Shown one piece after another: positions 40,878-50,227 of a DNA stretch of 64,000 nucleotides. Every line of letters starts with the position of its first letter. The first letter of the stretch is position 1. Origin of the DNA: Hyphomicrobium sp. (lineage in GTDB: Bacteria > Pseudomonadota > Alphaproteobacteria > Rhizobiales > Hyphomicrobiaceae); assembly GCA_002928515.1 (NCBI GenBank), contig PERI01000002.1, positions 434,001 to 498,000 on the forward strand. Reading direction: 5' to 3'. The position numbers and the translations under genes were made by a program. The notes below the pieces were generated by a model. It saw only the letters and a program-made list of their open reading frames with translations, ran no database searches and had not been told where the DNA came from.

Positions 40878-41657
40878 TTATCCGGTCTTTGTATCGCCCG
40901 CTAGGCTTTGAACGACGGCTAGCAAAGAGTTGAGGTCGGGGCTCTGGGCTATCTTAACTTTTGAATTCCGTATTCTGTCTATGTCATATGTGCCATCACC
41001 GCTTTCGTGCAGCGCAGTTGTCAGAGCGTTGGCGACCGCTTCTGAGAGGCAAATATAGGTCAGGCCAGCCGTGTTCACTTGTAAAGCCAGTTTGGTCATG
41101 AGTTCGCACCACGTCTGTGCTGTACGCGGCGACATCAAAACGACGGCATCAATGGCTCCGCATGCGAGATCTTCAATAACTTTCGACGGCAGGCTTGGGG
41201 CCGCAATCGATCGATAAACGGTGATTTGCTGGAGCTGAATATTTTCTTTCGATAGTGCCGACTTCAGATCGAAGGCTAGGTGATCACCGGCGAGGTGAAT
41301 GAGCGCACCGCTCTTCGAACGATTTTGGGCAACGATTTGGGGAACGAGATCGGCGGCTGTGCCTGCACCCGTTATGACGTTTTCAAAGCCTAGTCGATGG
41401 GCTACCTGCGCTGTTGCGTTGCCGACGGCATAGAGCGGTAATTTTTGAGCGCACCCTAAGGCCTCAGAATTTTCCAACGCTGCAAGGGCGTTGCGGCTGG
41501 TGGCAATAATGCCGACTGAGTTGTTGAGTGCATCGGTTGCAATCGGTAGCCACGCAATTTCGATCAACGGCGCAATACTGACCGCACAACCGAGCGCTTC
41601 GATGCGCTGCTTCAAGTCTTGCGCATCGGCTTTCGGTCGCGTGATCAGAACGTGCAT
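40878..41657 (-). CDS. hemD: uroporphyrinogen-III synthase
   Basis: Cyclises hydroxymethylbilane to uroporphyrinogen III in heme synthesis. 259 aa with the weakly conserved HemD fold: LITRPKADAQDLKQRIEALG at the start, IATSRNALAAL, VGNATAQVAHRLGF, VVLMSPRTAQTWCELM and CLSEAVANAL. Its ATG shares one base with the hemC stop (TGATG), so the two are coupled. Confidence 0.92.
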   Translation of the reverse strand: MHVLITRPKADAQDLKQRIEALGCAVSIAPLIEIAWLPIATDALNNSVGIIATSRNALAALENSEALGCAQKLPLYAVGNATAQVAHRLGFENVITGAGTAADLVPQIVAQNRSKSGALIHLAGDHLAFDLKSALSKENIQLQQITVYRSIAAPSLPSKVIEDLACGAIDAVVLMSPRTAQTWCELMTKLALQVNTAGLTYICLSEAVANALTTALHESGDGTYDIDRIRNSKVKIAQSPDLNSLLAVVQSLAGDTKTG

Positions 41658-42589
41658 CAGGCGGATGACCGTACCAGAATACTTGCGTCTGCTTTCGAGA
41701 GCACGTCATCGGCGGCATCGAGGCCGAGGTTCAAAGCGCTTTCCGGAGAGCCTGATCGCGCCACATCGTAGCCCTTCTTGCCGTCCGGCGACAGGATCTG
41801 TCCGCGGAACAACAGTTTGCCGGACTCCAATTGCGCGTATCCTGCAATCGGTGTGCGGCATGAGCCTTCTAGTTTGGCGAGAAATGCGCGTTCGACCGTG
41901 ACTGCGAGCGCCGTGGAGGCGTCGTTGAGCGGGGCGATCATGTGGGAGGTTGCTTCGTCGCCCGCGCGGATTTCCAGCGCGATGGCGCCTTGTGCGACGG
42001 CGGGCAACATTTGGTCGATGGGGACTGGTGCGGTGATGCGATCTTGCAGGCCAAGTCGTTTCAAACCGGCGACGGCGAGAAATGTCGCCTCGGCGACGCC
42101 CTCTTGTAATTTGCGCAAACGGGTTTGCACGTTGCCGCGAAAACCGACGACTTGCAGATCGGGGCGTTTATGCAGCAGCTGCGCTTGGCGGCGCAGCGAC
42201 GACGTTCCTACAACTGTACCTGCGGGAAGGTCGGCGAGGCTTTTATGCGTGAGGGATATAAATGCGTCGCGCACGTCTTCGCGTGGCAGCACCGCACCAA
42301 TCGTCAACCCGTCAGGTAGTGCCGTCTGCATGTCCTTCATCGAATGCACGGCGACATCAATATCGTTGGCGAGCAGCGCGTCTTCGATTTCTTTGGTAAA
42401 CAGGCCCTTGCCGCCGATGTCGGCGAGCGGTCGGTCGAGAATTTGGTCGCCGGTCGTTTTGATGACGGTAATCGTGATAGCGTCATGGCTCAAACCATGG
42501 GCTTTCGCGATACGGTCTTGGACTTCGTGGGCTTGAGCGAGCGCCAAAGGAGAACCTCGGGTACCAATTCTTAGGGTCGTGGCTTGCAA
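41657..42589 (-). CDS. hemC: porphobilinogen deaminase (hydroxymethylbilane synthase)
   Basis: Polymerises four porphobilinogens into hydroxymethylbilane. 310 aa. The cofactor-attachment cysteine is in the typical LEGSCRTPIAGYA, the N-terminal RIGTRGSPLALAQA and ALPDGLTIGAVLPREDVRDAF are canonical. The start is TTG at 42589, supported by GGAGA about 8 bases upstream. It is divergent from tsaD across 94 bases, which should contain both promoters. Confidence 0.96.
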   Translation of the reverse strand: MQATTLRIGTRGSPLALAQAHEVQDRIAKAHGLSHDAITITVIKTTGDQILDRPLADIGGKGLFTKEIEDALLANDIDVAVHSMKDMQTALPDGLTIGAVLPREDVRDAFISLTHKSLADLPAGTVVGTSSLRRQAQLLHKRPDLQVVGFRGNVQTRLRKLQEGVAEATFLAVAGLKRLGLQDRITAPVPIDQMLPAVAQGAIALEIRAGDEATSHMIAPLNDASTALAVTVERAFLAKLEGSCRTPIAGYAQLESGKLLFRGQILSPDGKKGYDVARSGSPESALNLGLDAADDVLSKADASILVRSSA

Positions 42590-42683
42590 GTCGGTTTCTC
42601 CAGATGCTAGGCGGGCGGTGCAGTCGCCATTAATGCTCTAATGACGCGCCAATGCCAACCGGACGTGCGAAAATCCTGAATAG

Positions 42684-43787
42684 ATGACACAAGCCCCCCT
42701 AAAATCCGCTCAAACGCTGCTCGTACTGGGCATCGAGACAAGTTGCGATGAGACGGCTGCTGCCGTCGTCTCGCGCGATAGCGATGGGCGTGGACGTATA
42801 TTATCCAATGTCGTGCGATCGCAGTTCGATGCCCATAAAATCTACGGTGGTGTGGTGCCAGAGATCGCTGCGCGGGCGCATACCGTTTGCTTGGATGAGA
42901 TCGTCGCTGCTGCTTTGCAGGACGCGGGTGTCAGCTTGCACGATGTGGATGGGGTTGCTGCTGCGTGCGGTCCAGGTTTAATCGGCGGTCTGATCGTGGG
43001 GGCAATTTCCGCAAAGGCGTTGGCTCTGGCGGCAGATAAGCCGTTTCTGGCGATCAATCATCTGGAAGCGCACGCGCTGACATGTGGGCTGACCGATGGC
43101 GTTACACCCCCCTATCTGATGCTGCTCGTTTCAGGTGGGCATACGCAACTCTTGCTGGTCGAGGGTGTTGGACGTTACCAGCGTCTGGCGACCACCGTCG
43201 ATGATGCGCTTGGCGAAGCATTCGACAAAACCGCCAAACTCATTGGCCTGCCGATGCCGGGCGGTCCTGCTGTTGAACGCGCGGCACTGAAGGGCGATCC
43301 CAAGCGGTTTAAGTTTCCGCGTCCGATGCTTGGCCGGGACGATCCAAATTTTTCATTCGCTGGATTGAAGACCGCCGTGCGTCATGCGGCGCTTCCGTTG
43401 TCGCCGTTGAGTGCCCAGGATGTTGCCGATTTGAGTGCTTCTTTTCAAGCTGCGGTGTGCGACAGCGTTTGCGATCGCGTCGGACGTGCGATGGCCCGTG
43501 TCATAGAGGGCTTGCCAGTTGCCTCGCCACGAAAGTTTGTTGTTGCAGGCGGCGTTGCCGCTAACAAAGTTTTGCGCACAGCTCTGGTTGGGGTTGCAGA
43601 AGATTATGGGTTCTCCTGTCATGCGCCGCCTTTAGAATTGTGCACAGATAATGGTGCCATGATTGCTTGGGCTGGTGCTGAGCGGATGGCATTGGGTTAC
43701 CGGGATGGTTGGGATGCGCGGGTTCATCCGCGCTGGCCGCTCGATCCGGATGCGGCACCGGCGGTGGGTGCCGGCGTGAAAGCGTGA
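42684..43787 (+). CDS. tsaD: tRNA threonylcarbamoyladenosine transferase TsaD
   Basis: Transfers the threonylcarbamoyl group to A37 of ANN-decoding tRNAs. 367 aa; [14 protein letters not shown] at the N-terminus, metal-binding HLEAH (His126, His130), [13 protein letters not shown] and [18 protein letters not shown] are family hallmarks, with [12 protein letters not shown] in the ATP site. It is followed by gpsA with 62 bases between them, the usual order in this group. Confidence 0.96.
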   Translation: MTQAPLKSAQTLLVLGIETSCDETAAAVVSRDSDGRGRILSNVVRSQFDAHKIYGGVVPEIAARAHTVCLDEIVAAALQDAGVSLHDVDGVAAACGPGLIGGLIVGAISAKALALAADKPFLAINHLEAHALTCGLTDGVTPPYLMLLVSGGHTQLLLVEGVGRYQRLATTVDDALGEAFDKTAKLIGLPMPGGPAVERAALKGDPKRFKFPRPMLGRDDPNFSFAGLKTAVRHAALPLSPLSAQDVADLSASFQAAVCDSVCDRVGRAMARVIEGLPVASPRKFVVAGGVAANKVLRTALVGVAEDYGFSCHAPPLELCTDNGAMIAWAGAERMALGYRDGWDARVHPRWPLDPDAAPAVGAGVKA

Positions 43788-43849
43788 TGGATGCTGCGAT
43801 AATTTTGGCGTGTTAGGGATGTTGGCTCATCGGGGACGGGAAACTCGTT

Positions 43850-44845
43850 TTGAAACTTGAAACGATCAGTGTCATCGGCGGTGGTGCGTGGGGTACGGCG
43901 CTGGCGCAGACCTTTGCGCTGAGTGGCAAGAGCACTGTGTTGTGGGCACGGGAAGGCGATGTCGTCGATGATATCAATACGCGCCAAGTCAACCGCGTGT
44001 TCCTACCTGGCATTGCTTTAGAACCAAGCATTGTTGCAACCAGCGATCTGCAACAGGCGGCGGCCAGCGATATTTGTTTGATGGTCGTGCCAGCGCAGTT
44101 CGTGCGCGCCGTTGCAAATGGCTTAAAGCCGTTTCTCACATCTTCCGTGCCGATTGTGATGTGTTCGAAAGGTATCGAGCAATCGAGTGGCAAGTTGATG
44201 GGCGAGGTCATTTCGGAGATTTTGCCCGATGTGCCGTTTGCCGTGTTGTCGGGTCCGAGCTTTGCAACTGATGTGGCGCGTGGGCTGCCGACAGCGCTGA
44301 CGCTTGCGTCTCGCAACGAACCGATTGGTCGCGCTTTGGCGTCGGCACTATCGTCGCGACAGATGCGACTTTATTGGTCGAGCGATGTGACTGGGGCGGA
44401 ACTGGGTGGTGCGGTCAAAAATGTGTTGGCCATTGCAGCCGGTATTGTCGAGGGCCGTGAATTGGGTGCCAGCGCACATGCTGCACTGGTGTCGCGCGGG
44501 TTTGCCGAGATGCGCCGTTTTAGTGAAGCCATGGGCGCGCGGTCGGATACGCTGCTGGGATTATCAGGTCTTGGCGATCTCGTTTTGACATGCGGCAGCG
44601 CGCAGTCACGTAATATGTCGTTGGGGCGAGCGCTCGGTGAAGGCAAAAAATTGTCTGACATTTTGGGCAGTAGATCGGCGGTGACCGAAGGGGTTTTTAC
44701 CGCTGCCGCTGTGGTTCGTCTGGCACGAGCCAAGGCCATCGAAATGCCAATCGCCGAGGCCGTGCACGCCATCATTGAAGGGCGTATCAGCGTCGATGAT
44801 GCCATTTCGGCTTTGATGCAGCGGCCACTTAAGGCTGAAGATTAG
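43850..44845 (+). CDS. gpsA: glycerol-3-phosphate dehydrogenase [NAD(P)+]
   Basis: Makes sn-glycerol-3-phosphate from dihydroxyacetone phosphate for phospholipid synthesis. 331 aa; VIGGGAWGTALAQ at the N-terminus, MCSKGIE and SGPSFATDVA in the middle, and the catalytic lysine in GGAVKNVLAIAAGI. The start is TTG at 43850 with a GGGA-rich stretch upstream. The stop lies 12 bases from the convergent membrane gene. Confidence 0.94.
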   Translation: MKLETISVIGGGAWGTALAQTFALSGKSTVLWAREGDVVDDINTRQVNRVFLPGIALEPSIVATSDLQQAAASDICLMVVPAQFVRAVANGLKPFLTSSVPIVMCSKGIEQSSGKLMGEVISEILPDVPFAVLSGPSFATDVARGLPTALTLASRNEPIGRALASALSSRQMRLYWSSDVTGAELGGAVKNVLAIAAGIVEGRELGASAHAALVSRGFAEMRRFSEAMGARSDTLLGLSGLGDLVLTCGSAQSRNMSLGRALGEGKKLSDILGSRSAVTEGVFTAAAVVRLARAKAIEMPIAEAVHAIIEGRISVDDAISALMQRPLKAED

Positions 44846-44857
44846 GATCACTCAGGA

Positions 44858-46690
44858 TTAGGATTGATCAGACTTGGGCAGCGTGACGACGCGCCAAACT
44901 TTATACATCGATTGTGCGTTGCCGAGGGGCACGCGGACTAGATAATCCGGCACATCGTTGGCAATGAGGCGCGAACGTAGCGTACCACGGCGCGATTCCT
45001 TATCGGCGGACGGTTCGTCGAGGCCGTCACACAATATGATGTAGTTGACGTGCTCGCGTTGCAGCCAGGCTTTTGCATCCTGGTCATCGCGATTTTCCAA
45101 AATGTGATTGTTGGCGAGGATTGCGTTTGGAATGCGATGGTAGGGCGCCGATAAAACCCGAAGCGGTGTCAATGTTGCAATGTATGCTCCAACGTCGATA
45201 TGCGCAGAGACCAAACCAGGTGGCAGGTCTTGCAAATCTTTCAGTGCTGCCGTGGAGCGACAGGCTTTGGCATTCGCGCGCAACTCCGTTGAAAGTTTTG
45301 GTGCGAGTGCCAAGCGCGTATCGATCATTGCTGAGACGTGAATGATGACGGCTTGGCTGGCTATCGCTGCAGCTGCCAAGCGCACGGTTGGCGCGCTGAC
45401 ATCTCCAATGGGCCCAAGTCTCGCTATGGCGATGGCCAGAGGTGCGACGACGACAAAGCTGGCATACGAAATGTACTTGTACTGCCAGCACGCCAGCGCC
45501 ACCAACGTGGTCAGAATTGCAAGAAACACAAAATCAGCGGCTGATCGCGTGGTTCGTGCAGCTTGATATTGAGCTGCTACACCAAGCGAAAAAAACGTTA
45601 TCAGACCGAGCGATTGTTCCAGATTACCTTTGAAGAAGTCGCGGACAATGCTGCGGCCTTCTGCGACGTAGTTCAGCCAAACTGTTTTGAGCTCACTCGG
45701 CAATTGTCCCATTGGACCAGCGAGACATTGAGGTTCCAATGCGCCAAAAACGGCTAGGGCGATGACGCCTGCGCCAGCAACTGCCGACAGTCGTGCTGAC
45801 AGCGGCCACGAATGGCCATAGCGCATAACGGCGACGAGTCCTGCTCCGCCAATGAGCGATAACGCGACGAGATTGAGCGAGATGGCATCGCATTTGGCAG
45901 CTAGCCACTGTGTCGGTGGTATAGTCAGCACAAAACATGCCGCGAACGTCAGCATGAATGCGAGTATGAGATGTTGCGCTGGTCGTTCCGCTTGTTTGTC
46001 GAGCAGTCCCCACAATCCCGCACCAGCGATGATGGCGACGACAGGTGCCAACGCTTCGTAGCCTACAGCGACGGCTAAAGCGCACAAAGCCCCTGCGATT
46101 TGCCAATAGCGCACCGAGGTCGGATGCGCCCACAGCAAAAGCGTGGCCGAAACGGTGGCCGCAATCATGACGTTGTGGTGATCGATACGACCGATGGAGA
46201 ATTGATACAGTCCTAGCGGGCAGAGAACGGTCAATAGTGCTGCAATCGCTGCACCGTATGGGCCGGATTTTTTTGCAGCCGTCGAAATGACGACCCAAAC
46301 CAACGGCGCACAAACGATGAGCGGCCAAACCATCAAGGTGATGGCTTCAGCGGTCTCAGTCGATACAAAAAGTGAGAACAGACCAATCATAGCTGCCAAC
46401 GGAAGGTCTATGAGGCGCGACCAATGCGAAAGCATGCCGAGGTTGCCGCCCATCGCGTAGGTTTGAGTATCGAACCAAGGTGCCCCCGCCATGAATTCTC
46501 GCACTTGCAGCAAGCGCGCTGCGTCATCGGCATCGCGAAATGTCAAAGTCAGCCCGGCCGTGTTTTTAATCAGCGCCAAGACGCTTAAGACAATCATCGC
46601 TGCAACCCAGAACCATCGATCGGTTGGGGTTTGCTTCATGTAAGCCGTCACGCGGTCGCGTGGCGAAGCGCTGAGTAGTTCGGTGGTCAT
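44858..46690 (-). CDS. polytopic GT-C/STT3-like membrane protein
   Basis: A 610-aa inner-membrane protein with about 11-13 helices and a soluble C-terminal domain (about 470-610). The first loop has FRDADDAARLLQVREFM and MLSHWSRLIDLP, a pattern of STT3/AglB-related GT-C glycosyltransferases in Hyphomicrobiales; the acidic pair DAD would be the metal/catalytic site. No WWDYG motif of true oligosaccharyltransferases is visible. It probably transfers a sugar from a lipid carrier, but donor and acceptor are unknown. Confidence 0.7.
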   Translation of the reverse strand: MTTELLSASPRDRVTAYMKQTPTDRWFWVAAMIVLSVLALIKNTAGLTLTFRDADDAARLLQVREFMAGAPWFDTQTYAMGGNLGMLSHWSRLIDLPLAAMIGLFSLFVSTETAEAITLMVWPLIVCAPLVWVVISTAAKKSGPYGAAIAALLTVLCPLGLYQFSIGRIDHHNVMIAATVSATLLLWAHPTSVRYWQIAGALCALAVAVGYEALAPVVAIIAGAGLWGLLDKQAERPAQHLILAFMLTFAACFVLTIPPTQWLAAKCDAISLNLVALSLIGGAGLVAVMRYGHSWPLSARLSAVAGAGVIALAVFGALEPQCLAGPMGQLPSELKTVWLNYVAEGRSIVRDFFKGNLEQSLGLITFFSLGVAAQYQAARTTRSAADFVFLAILTTLVALACWQYKYISYASFVVVAPLAIAIARLGPIGDVSAPTVRLAAAAIASQAVIIHVSAMIDTRLALAPKLSTELRANAKACRSTAALKDLQDLPPGLVSAHIDVGAYIATLTPLRVLSAPYHRIPNAILANNHILENRDDQDAKAWLQREHVNYIILCDGLDEPSADKESRRGTLRSRLIANDVPDYLVRVPLGNAQSMYKVWRVVTLPKSDQS

Positions 46691-46913
46691 GGTGTCCCCT
46701 TCGACGGTGGCTCACCTTACCGAATGCGTCTTAGTGGATTGTAAACTCTGGTTTTGGCAGGGCGCGCTGCAATTCATTTCAAGCGGGCGCGGAAATGTGC
46801 CGAACCCTCAGCCTTTATTTACCCTTCCTGCTTACCTTTAGCGCCAAGCCGCTCAATGCTGACCGTTGATGCGGGTGTCGTCGTGTTTTGAAATCCAAGC
46901 AAAGGCGTGATTT
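46691..46913. other. divergent intergenic region, no gene
   Basis: A 223-base gap between two divergent genes. It should hold promoters for both, but no convincing -35/-10 pair is visible. The stretch before 46914 lacks a strong ribosome site (CAAAGGCG near 46899). Confidence 0.4.
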
Positions 46914-48434
46914 ATGTCCCATAGTGAGGTTTTTGTGATTGGCGCCGGTCCGTCCGGATTAACAGCGTCTTACCTTCTCACCAAGCAGGGCATTTCGACG
47001 ACGGTGATCGAAGCTGACCCGGTTTATGTCGGCGGCATCTCGCGCACGGCAAATTATAAAGATTTCCTGTTCGATATCGGCGGGCACCGGTTCTTTTCGA
47101 AATCGCGCGAAGTCGTCGATCTTTGGAAGGAAATTCTTCCGCAAGATTTCATCACACGTCCACGCATGAGCCGCATTTTCTATGACGGCAAATATTATTC
47201 GTATCCGCTGAAAGCGTTCGAGGCGCTTGGCAATCTCGGTGTGATCGAAAGCTCGATGTGCGTCTTGTCATTTATGTACAAGCAAGCATTTCCAAACGAG
47301 AAGCCGGAAACATTCCATGAGTGGGTCGCCAATCAGTTCGGCGAACGCTTGTTCTCGATTTTCTTCAAGACCTACACCGAAAAAGTGTGGGGCATGAGTT
47401 GCGATGAAATCTCAGCCGACTGGGCAGCACAGCGCATTAAAGGTCTCGATCTTTGGTCGGCGATGTCGAACGCCCTGCGCAATTCGATGAAGCCGAAGGG
47501 TTACACCGACGGCACTACGGCTAACGACGGAGAAGTCATCAAGACTTTGATCGAAAGCTTCCAGTATCCGCGCAAGGGACCCGGCATGATGTGGGATGCT
47601 GCTGCGCGCAAGACACGCGAGCAAGGCGGTCGCATCGATATGGGCACGCGCCTCGTTTCGTTATCTCAAGATTCCACATCGCAAATCTGGACTATCAAAG
47701 CCGAGACGGTCGATGGTGAGCAGAAAACCTATACGGCAAAGCACGTCATTTCATCGGCCCCGATCCGCGAGTTGGTTCATTCGTTCAACGAAAAGCCAAA
47801 ATGCGTCGAAGCTGCCGATAAACTTCGCTATCGCGATTTTATAACGGTGGCTGTGGTCGTCGATAAGCCGGACTTGTTCCCAGACAACTGGATTTATATT
47901 CACGAGCCAAGCGTCAAAGTCGGTCGCATTCAGAACTTCCGTTCATGGTCGCCAGAGATGGTGCCGAACGAAAAGCTCGCCTGCCTCGGCCTTGAGTATT
48001 TCTGCTTCGAAGGCGATGGCCTATGGGCGTCGAGCGACGAGGATCTGATTGCGCTCGCACGTTCCGAGTTGGCGATCATTGGCCTTGCATCGGAAGAAAA
48101 TTGCATCGACGGCTGTGTTGTGCGCCAGAAGAAGGCTTACCCGGTTTACGACGAAGGCTACAAACAGAACGTCGAAGCGATCCGTTCTGAGTTGGCAGCC
48201 AAGTACCCGACACTCCATCTCGTCGGTCGTAACGGCATGCACAAATACAATAACCAAGACCACGCGATGATGACGTCGATGCTGACGGTCAAAAATATTG
48301 CGGCTGGCGAAATGCTGTACGACATCTGGAATGTCAACGAGGATGCCGAGTATCACGAAGCGGGTGAAACGGGTGCCGAAGAAGCGCTGAAAAGCGTTCG
48401 CATGGTGCCACGCCGTGTCGAGAAAGCCGCCTAA
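46914..48434 (+). CDS. FAD-dependent oxidoreductase, UDP-galactopyranose-mutase/protoporphyrinogen-oxidase-like
   Basis: Flavoprotein of 506 aa. The dinucleotide-binding motif is VIGAGPSGLTASYLL near 7-21, followed by IEADPVYVGGISRT and FDIGGHRFFSKS, a combination seen in UDP-galactopyranose mutase-like and FAD amine-oxidase-like proteins. The adjacent GtrA and methyltransferase genes point to glycan or lipid-linked sugar metabolism rather than heme synthesis. The exact substrate is not readable. Confidence 0.82.
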   Translation: MSHSEVFVIGAGPSGLTASYLLTKQGISTTVIEADPVYVGGISRTANYKDFLFDIGGHRFFSKSREVVDLWKEILPQDFITRPRMSRIFYDGKYYSYPLKAFEALGNLGVIESSMCVLSFMYKQAFPNEKPETFHEWVANQFGERLFSIFFKTYTEKVWGMSCDEISADWAAQRIKGLDLWSAMSNALRNSMKPKGYTDGTTANDGEVIKTLIESFQYPRKGPGMMWDAAARKTREQGGRIDMGTRLVSLSQDSTSQIWTIKAETVDGEQKTYTAKHVISSAPIRELVHSFNEKPKCVEAADKLRYRDFITVAVVVDKPDLFPDNWIYIHEPSVKVGRIQNFRSWSPEMVPNEKLACLGLEYFCFEGDGLWASSDEDLIALARSELAIIGLASEENCIDGCVVRQKKAYPVYDEGYKQNVEAIRSELAAKYPTLHLVGRNGMHKYNNQDHAMMTSMLTVKNIAAGEMLYDIWNVNEDAEYHEAGETGAEEALKSVRMVPRRVEKAA

Positions 48435-48436
48435 TT

Positions 48437-48916
48437 GTGATGGTGCTGCGAACATACGCCAAGCAACATGGCCGTGAGCTTATGCAATTTGCGAGCTATG
48501 GCGCGGTGAGTTTCGGAGCGCTTATCATCGATTTTGCGGTCTATTGGGGTCTTCTGGCTCTGGTCCACTATGCTTTTGTGGCGGCTATCGGCGGATATGT
48601 GTGTGGCGTGCTGTTTCACTACGCCTTGTCGTCGCGCGTGGTGTTTCGCAGCCGATTCCATCAGCGTGGCTTGATCGCTGAAACATCTGCGCTGGCCAAG
48701 TTTTTTGCGGCTGGTTTGTTAGGTTTGCTGGTGACAGCCGTGATCGTCGGCATTTTGGCGGATGGAATGGGCGTCAATGCTTTGCTGGCGAAGCTGATTG
48801 CTGCCGGTTGTTCGTTCATTGTCGTTTTCATCGCTCTGCGTGTGTTTGTATTCAAACATTCTGAGCAGGATCGTTTAACAGAAGCGACGCAGCCGATTGC
48901 TGCATCGGCAGTTTGA
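48437..48916 (+). CDS. GtrA-family membrane protein
   Basis: Small integral membrane protein, 159 aa, four helices. GtrA family members help flip or present lipid-linked sugars. The first helix region FASYGAVSFGALIIDFAVYW and the GYVCGVLFHYALSSRVVF motif are typical. The frame opens at GTG 48437, with an ATG directly after; both lie within 6 bases of the previous stop, indicating an operon. Confidence 0.88.
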   Translation: MMVLRTYAKQHGRELMQFASYGAVSFGALIIDFAVYWGLLALVHYAFVAAIGGYVCGVLFHYALSSRVVFRSRFHQRGLIAETSALAKFFAAGLLGLLVTAVIVGILADGMGVNALLAKLIAAGCSFIVVFIALRVFVFKHSEQDRLTEATQPIAASAV

Positions 48917-48929
48917 GGGGATCGCGGTC

Positions 48930-49628
48930 ATGTTTATCGCAAATTATGGCTTGAAGCATTTGGTGCAGAAGGCGGCGATGGTCGCGCGTTTGCCGATCGC
49001 TTACTCACATGATCACCCCTACACGGGATTGAAAGAGCGCGCGCATCGCGAGACGCTCGATTTTATTCTCGACGCTATGCCAGACGCACTCGCCTTCGAT
49101 ACGCCGCGCGAATTGATGCATCATGCTTTGTCGCGGGTGAGCGTCGATGGGCTCTATGCTGAGTTCGGCGTCAACGAAGGCGGTACGATTTCCTACATTG
49201 CCAAACAGAAACCCCGTGTCACCGTGCATGGTTTCGACAGTTTTGAAGGGTTGCCGGAAGATTGGTCAGGCAACGCCATGGCGGCAGGGTTCTTCAATCG
49301 CAAAGGACAATTGCCGAAGGTTCCGGCCAACGTTCGCTTGCATCCAGGTTGGTTCGATAAAACTGCGCCGCAGTTTGCAGCATCACATTCGGGTCCGCTC
49401 GCGTTTCTGCATGTCGATTGTGATCTGTATTCTTCGACAGCGACCATTTTCGAGGCGCTCGGCGATCGCATCGTTCCAGGTACCGTGATTATGTTCGACG
49501 AATATTTCAATTATCCGAATTGGAAGGCGCACGAGCACAAGGCCTTTACTGAATATCAAGCATCGTCAGGCAAAATGTTCAAATACATCGGCTACTCGAT
49601 CCAGCAAGTCGCGGTCATTACGCTTTAG
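48930..49628 (+). CDS. TylF/MycF-like class I methyltransferase
   Basis: Methyltransferase of 232 aa. The ATG at 48930 is preferred, with AGGGG about 9 bases upstream; a frame from 48897 would overlap gtrA. The SAM motif is LYAEFGVNEGGTIS, then VHGFDSFEGLPEDW, and FLHVDCDLYSST with MFDEYFNY, matching the metal-dependent macrocin O-methyltransferase group. It probably methylates a sugar in the product of this cluster. A strong terminator follows. Confidence 0.87.
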   Translation: MFIANYGLKHLVQKAAMVARLPIAYSHDHPYTGLKERAHRETLDFILDAMPDALAFDTPRELMHHALSRVSVDGLYAEFGVNEGGTISYIAKQKPRVTVHGFDSFEGLPEDWSGNAMAAGFFNRKGQLPKVPANVRLHPGWFDKTAPQFAASHSGPLAFLHVDCDLYSSTATIFEALGDRIVPGTVIMFDEYFNYPNWKAHEHKAFTEYQASSGKMFKYIGYSIQQVAVITL

Positions 49629-49684
49629 GTAATCTGGGCGCTGTAGATCATCTGGTCGATTCAAAAGTTTTAGTGTCGCGTCTC

Positions 49685-49720
49685 AAACCCCGCGCTCATC
49701 AGAGTGCGGGGTTTTTGTTT
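49685..49720 (+). terminator. rho-independent terminator
   Basis: A 13-bp stem with one G-U pair (49685-49697 and 49702-49714) and an ATCA loop, closed at its base by AAACCCC/GGGGTTT and followed by TTGTTT. It lies about 57 bases after the TylF-like methyltransferase stop and before the EVE gene. Confidence 0.9.
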
Positions 49721-49786
49721 GCGCGAATACTCGCGCTTCGACTATCACATTGCAAAGTCTCAACGCATATCTTGAAAGCTGCGCGC

Positions 49787-50227
49787 ATGCCCGGTTATTG
49801 GCTCATGAAATCTGAACCTGATGCGTTCTCTTGGGACATGCTGGTTGCCAAAGGTGCTCAGGGCGAGTCCTGGGATGGCGTTCGAAATTATCAAGCGCGC
49901 AACAATATGCGGGCGATGAAGATCGGAGATCTGGCATTTTTCTATCATTCCAACGAGGGCAAAGAGATCGTTGGCGTTTGCACGATCATCGCGCTGGCCC
50001 ATCCTGAAGCTAAGGATGATAGCGGCACCTGGGAGTGTGTGGACGTTAAAGCGGTGGTGCCAATGCCGCGTCGTGTCTCGTTGAGCGATGTCAAAGCCAA
50101 TCCAAAGTTGGAAAAAATGGCGCTCGTCACTTCTATGCGGCTCTCTGTTCAGCCGGTGAAGCCCGACGAATGGAAAGAGGTGTGCCGCATGGGTGGGCTT
50201 GATCCAAAAAAGCTCACAGCGAAATGA
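49787..50227 (+). CDS. EVE-domain protein
   Basis: PUA-like EVE domain protein, 146 aa from the ATG at 49787 (the frame extends to 49673 across the terminator, which argues against the longer start). YWLMKSEPDAFSWD at the N-terminus, GVRNYQARNNMRAMKIGD and FYHSNEGKEIVGV are the family pattern. EVE proteins bind modified bases in DNA or RNA; the specific role is unknown. Its stop overlaps the next gene (ATGA). Confidence 0.92.
   Translation: MPGYWLMKSEPDAFSWDMLVAKGAQGESWDGVRNYQARNNMRAMKIGDLAFFYHSNEGKEIVGVCTIIALAHPEAKDDSGTWECVDVKAVVPMPRRVSLSDVKANPKLEKMALVTSMRLSVQPVKPDEWKEVCRMGGLDPKKLTAK

Noticed and set aside
41778-42536. 252-aa rightward frame
   Set aside because: Antisense shadow of hemC; the hemC product is unmistakable.
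46914-48434. Protoporphyrinogen oxidase of heme synthesis
   Set aside because: The FAD motif fits several families and the neighbours are glycan genes, so a heme role is not supported despite the hem genes nearby.
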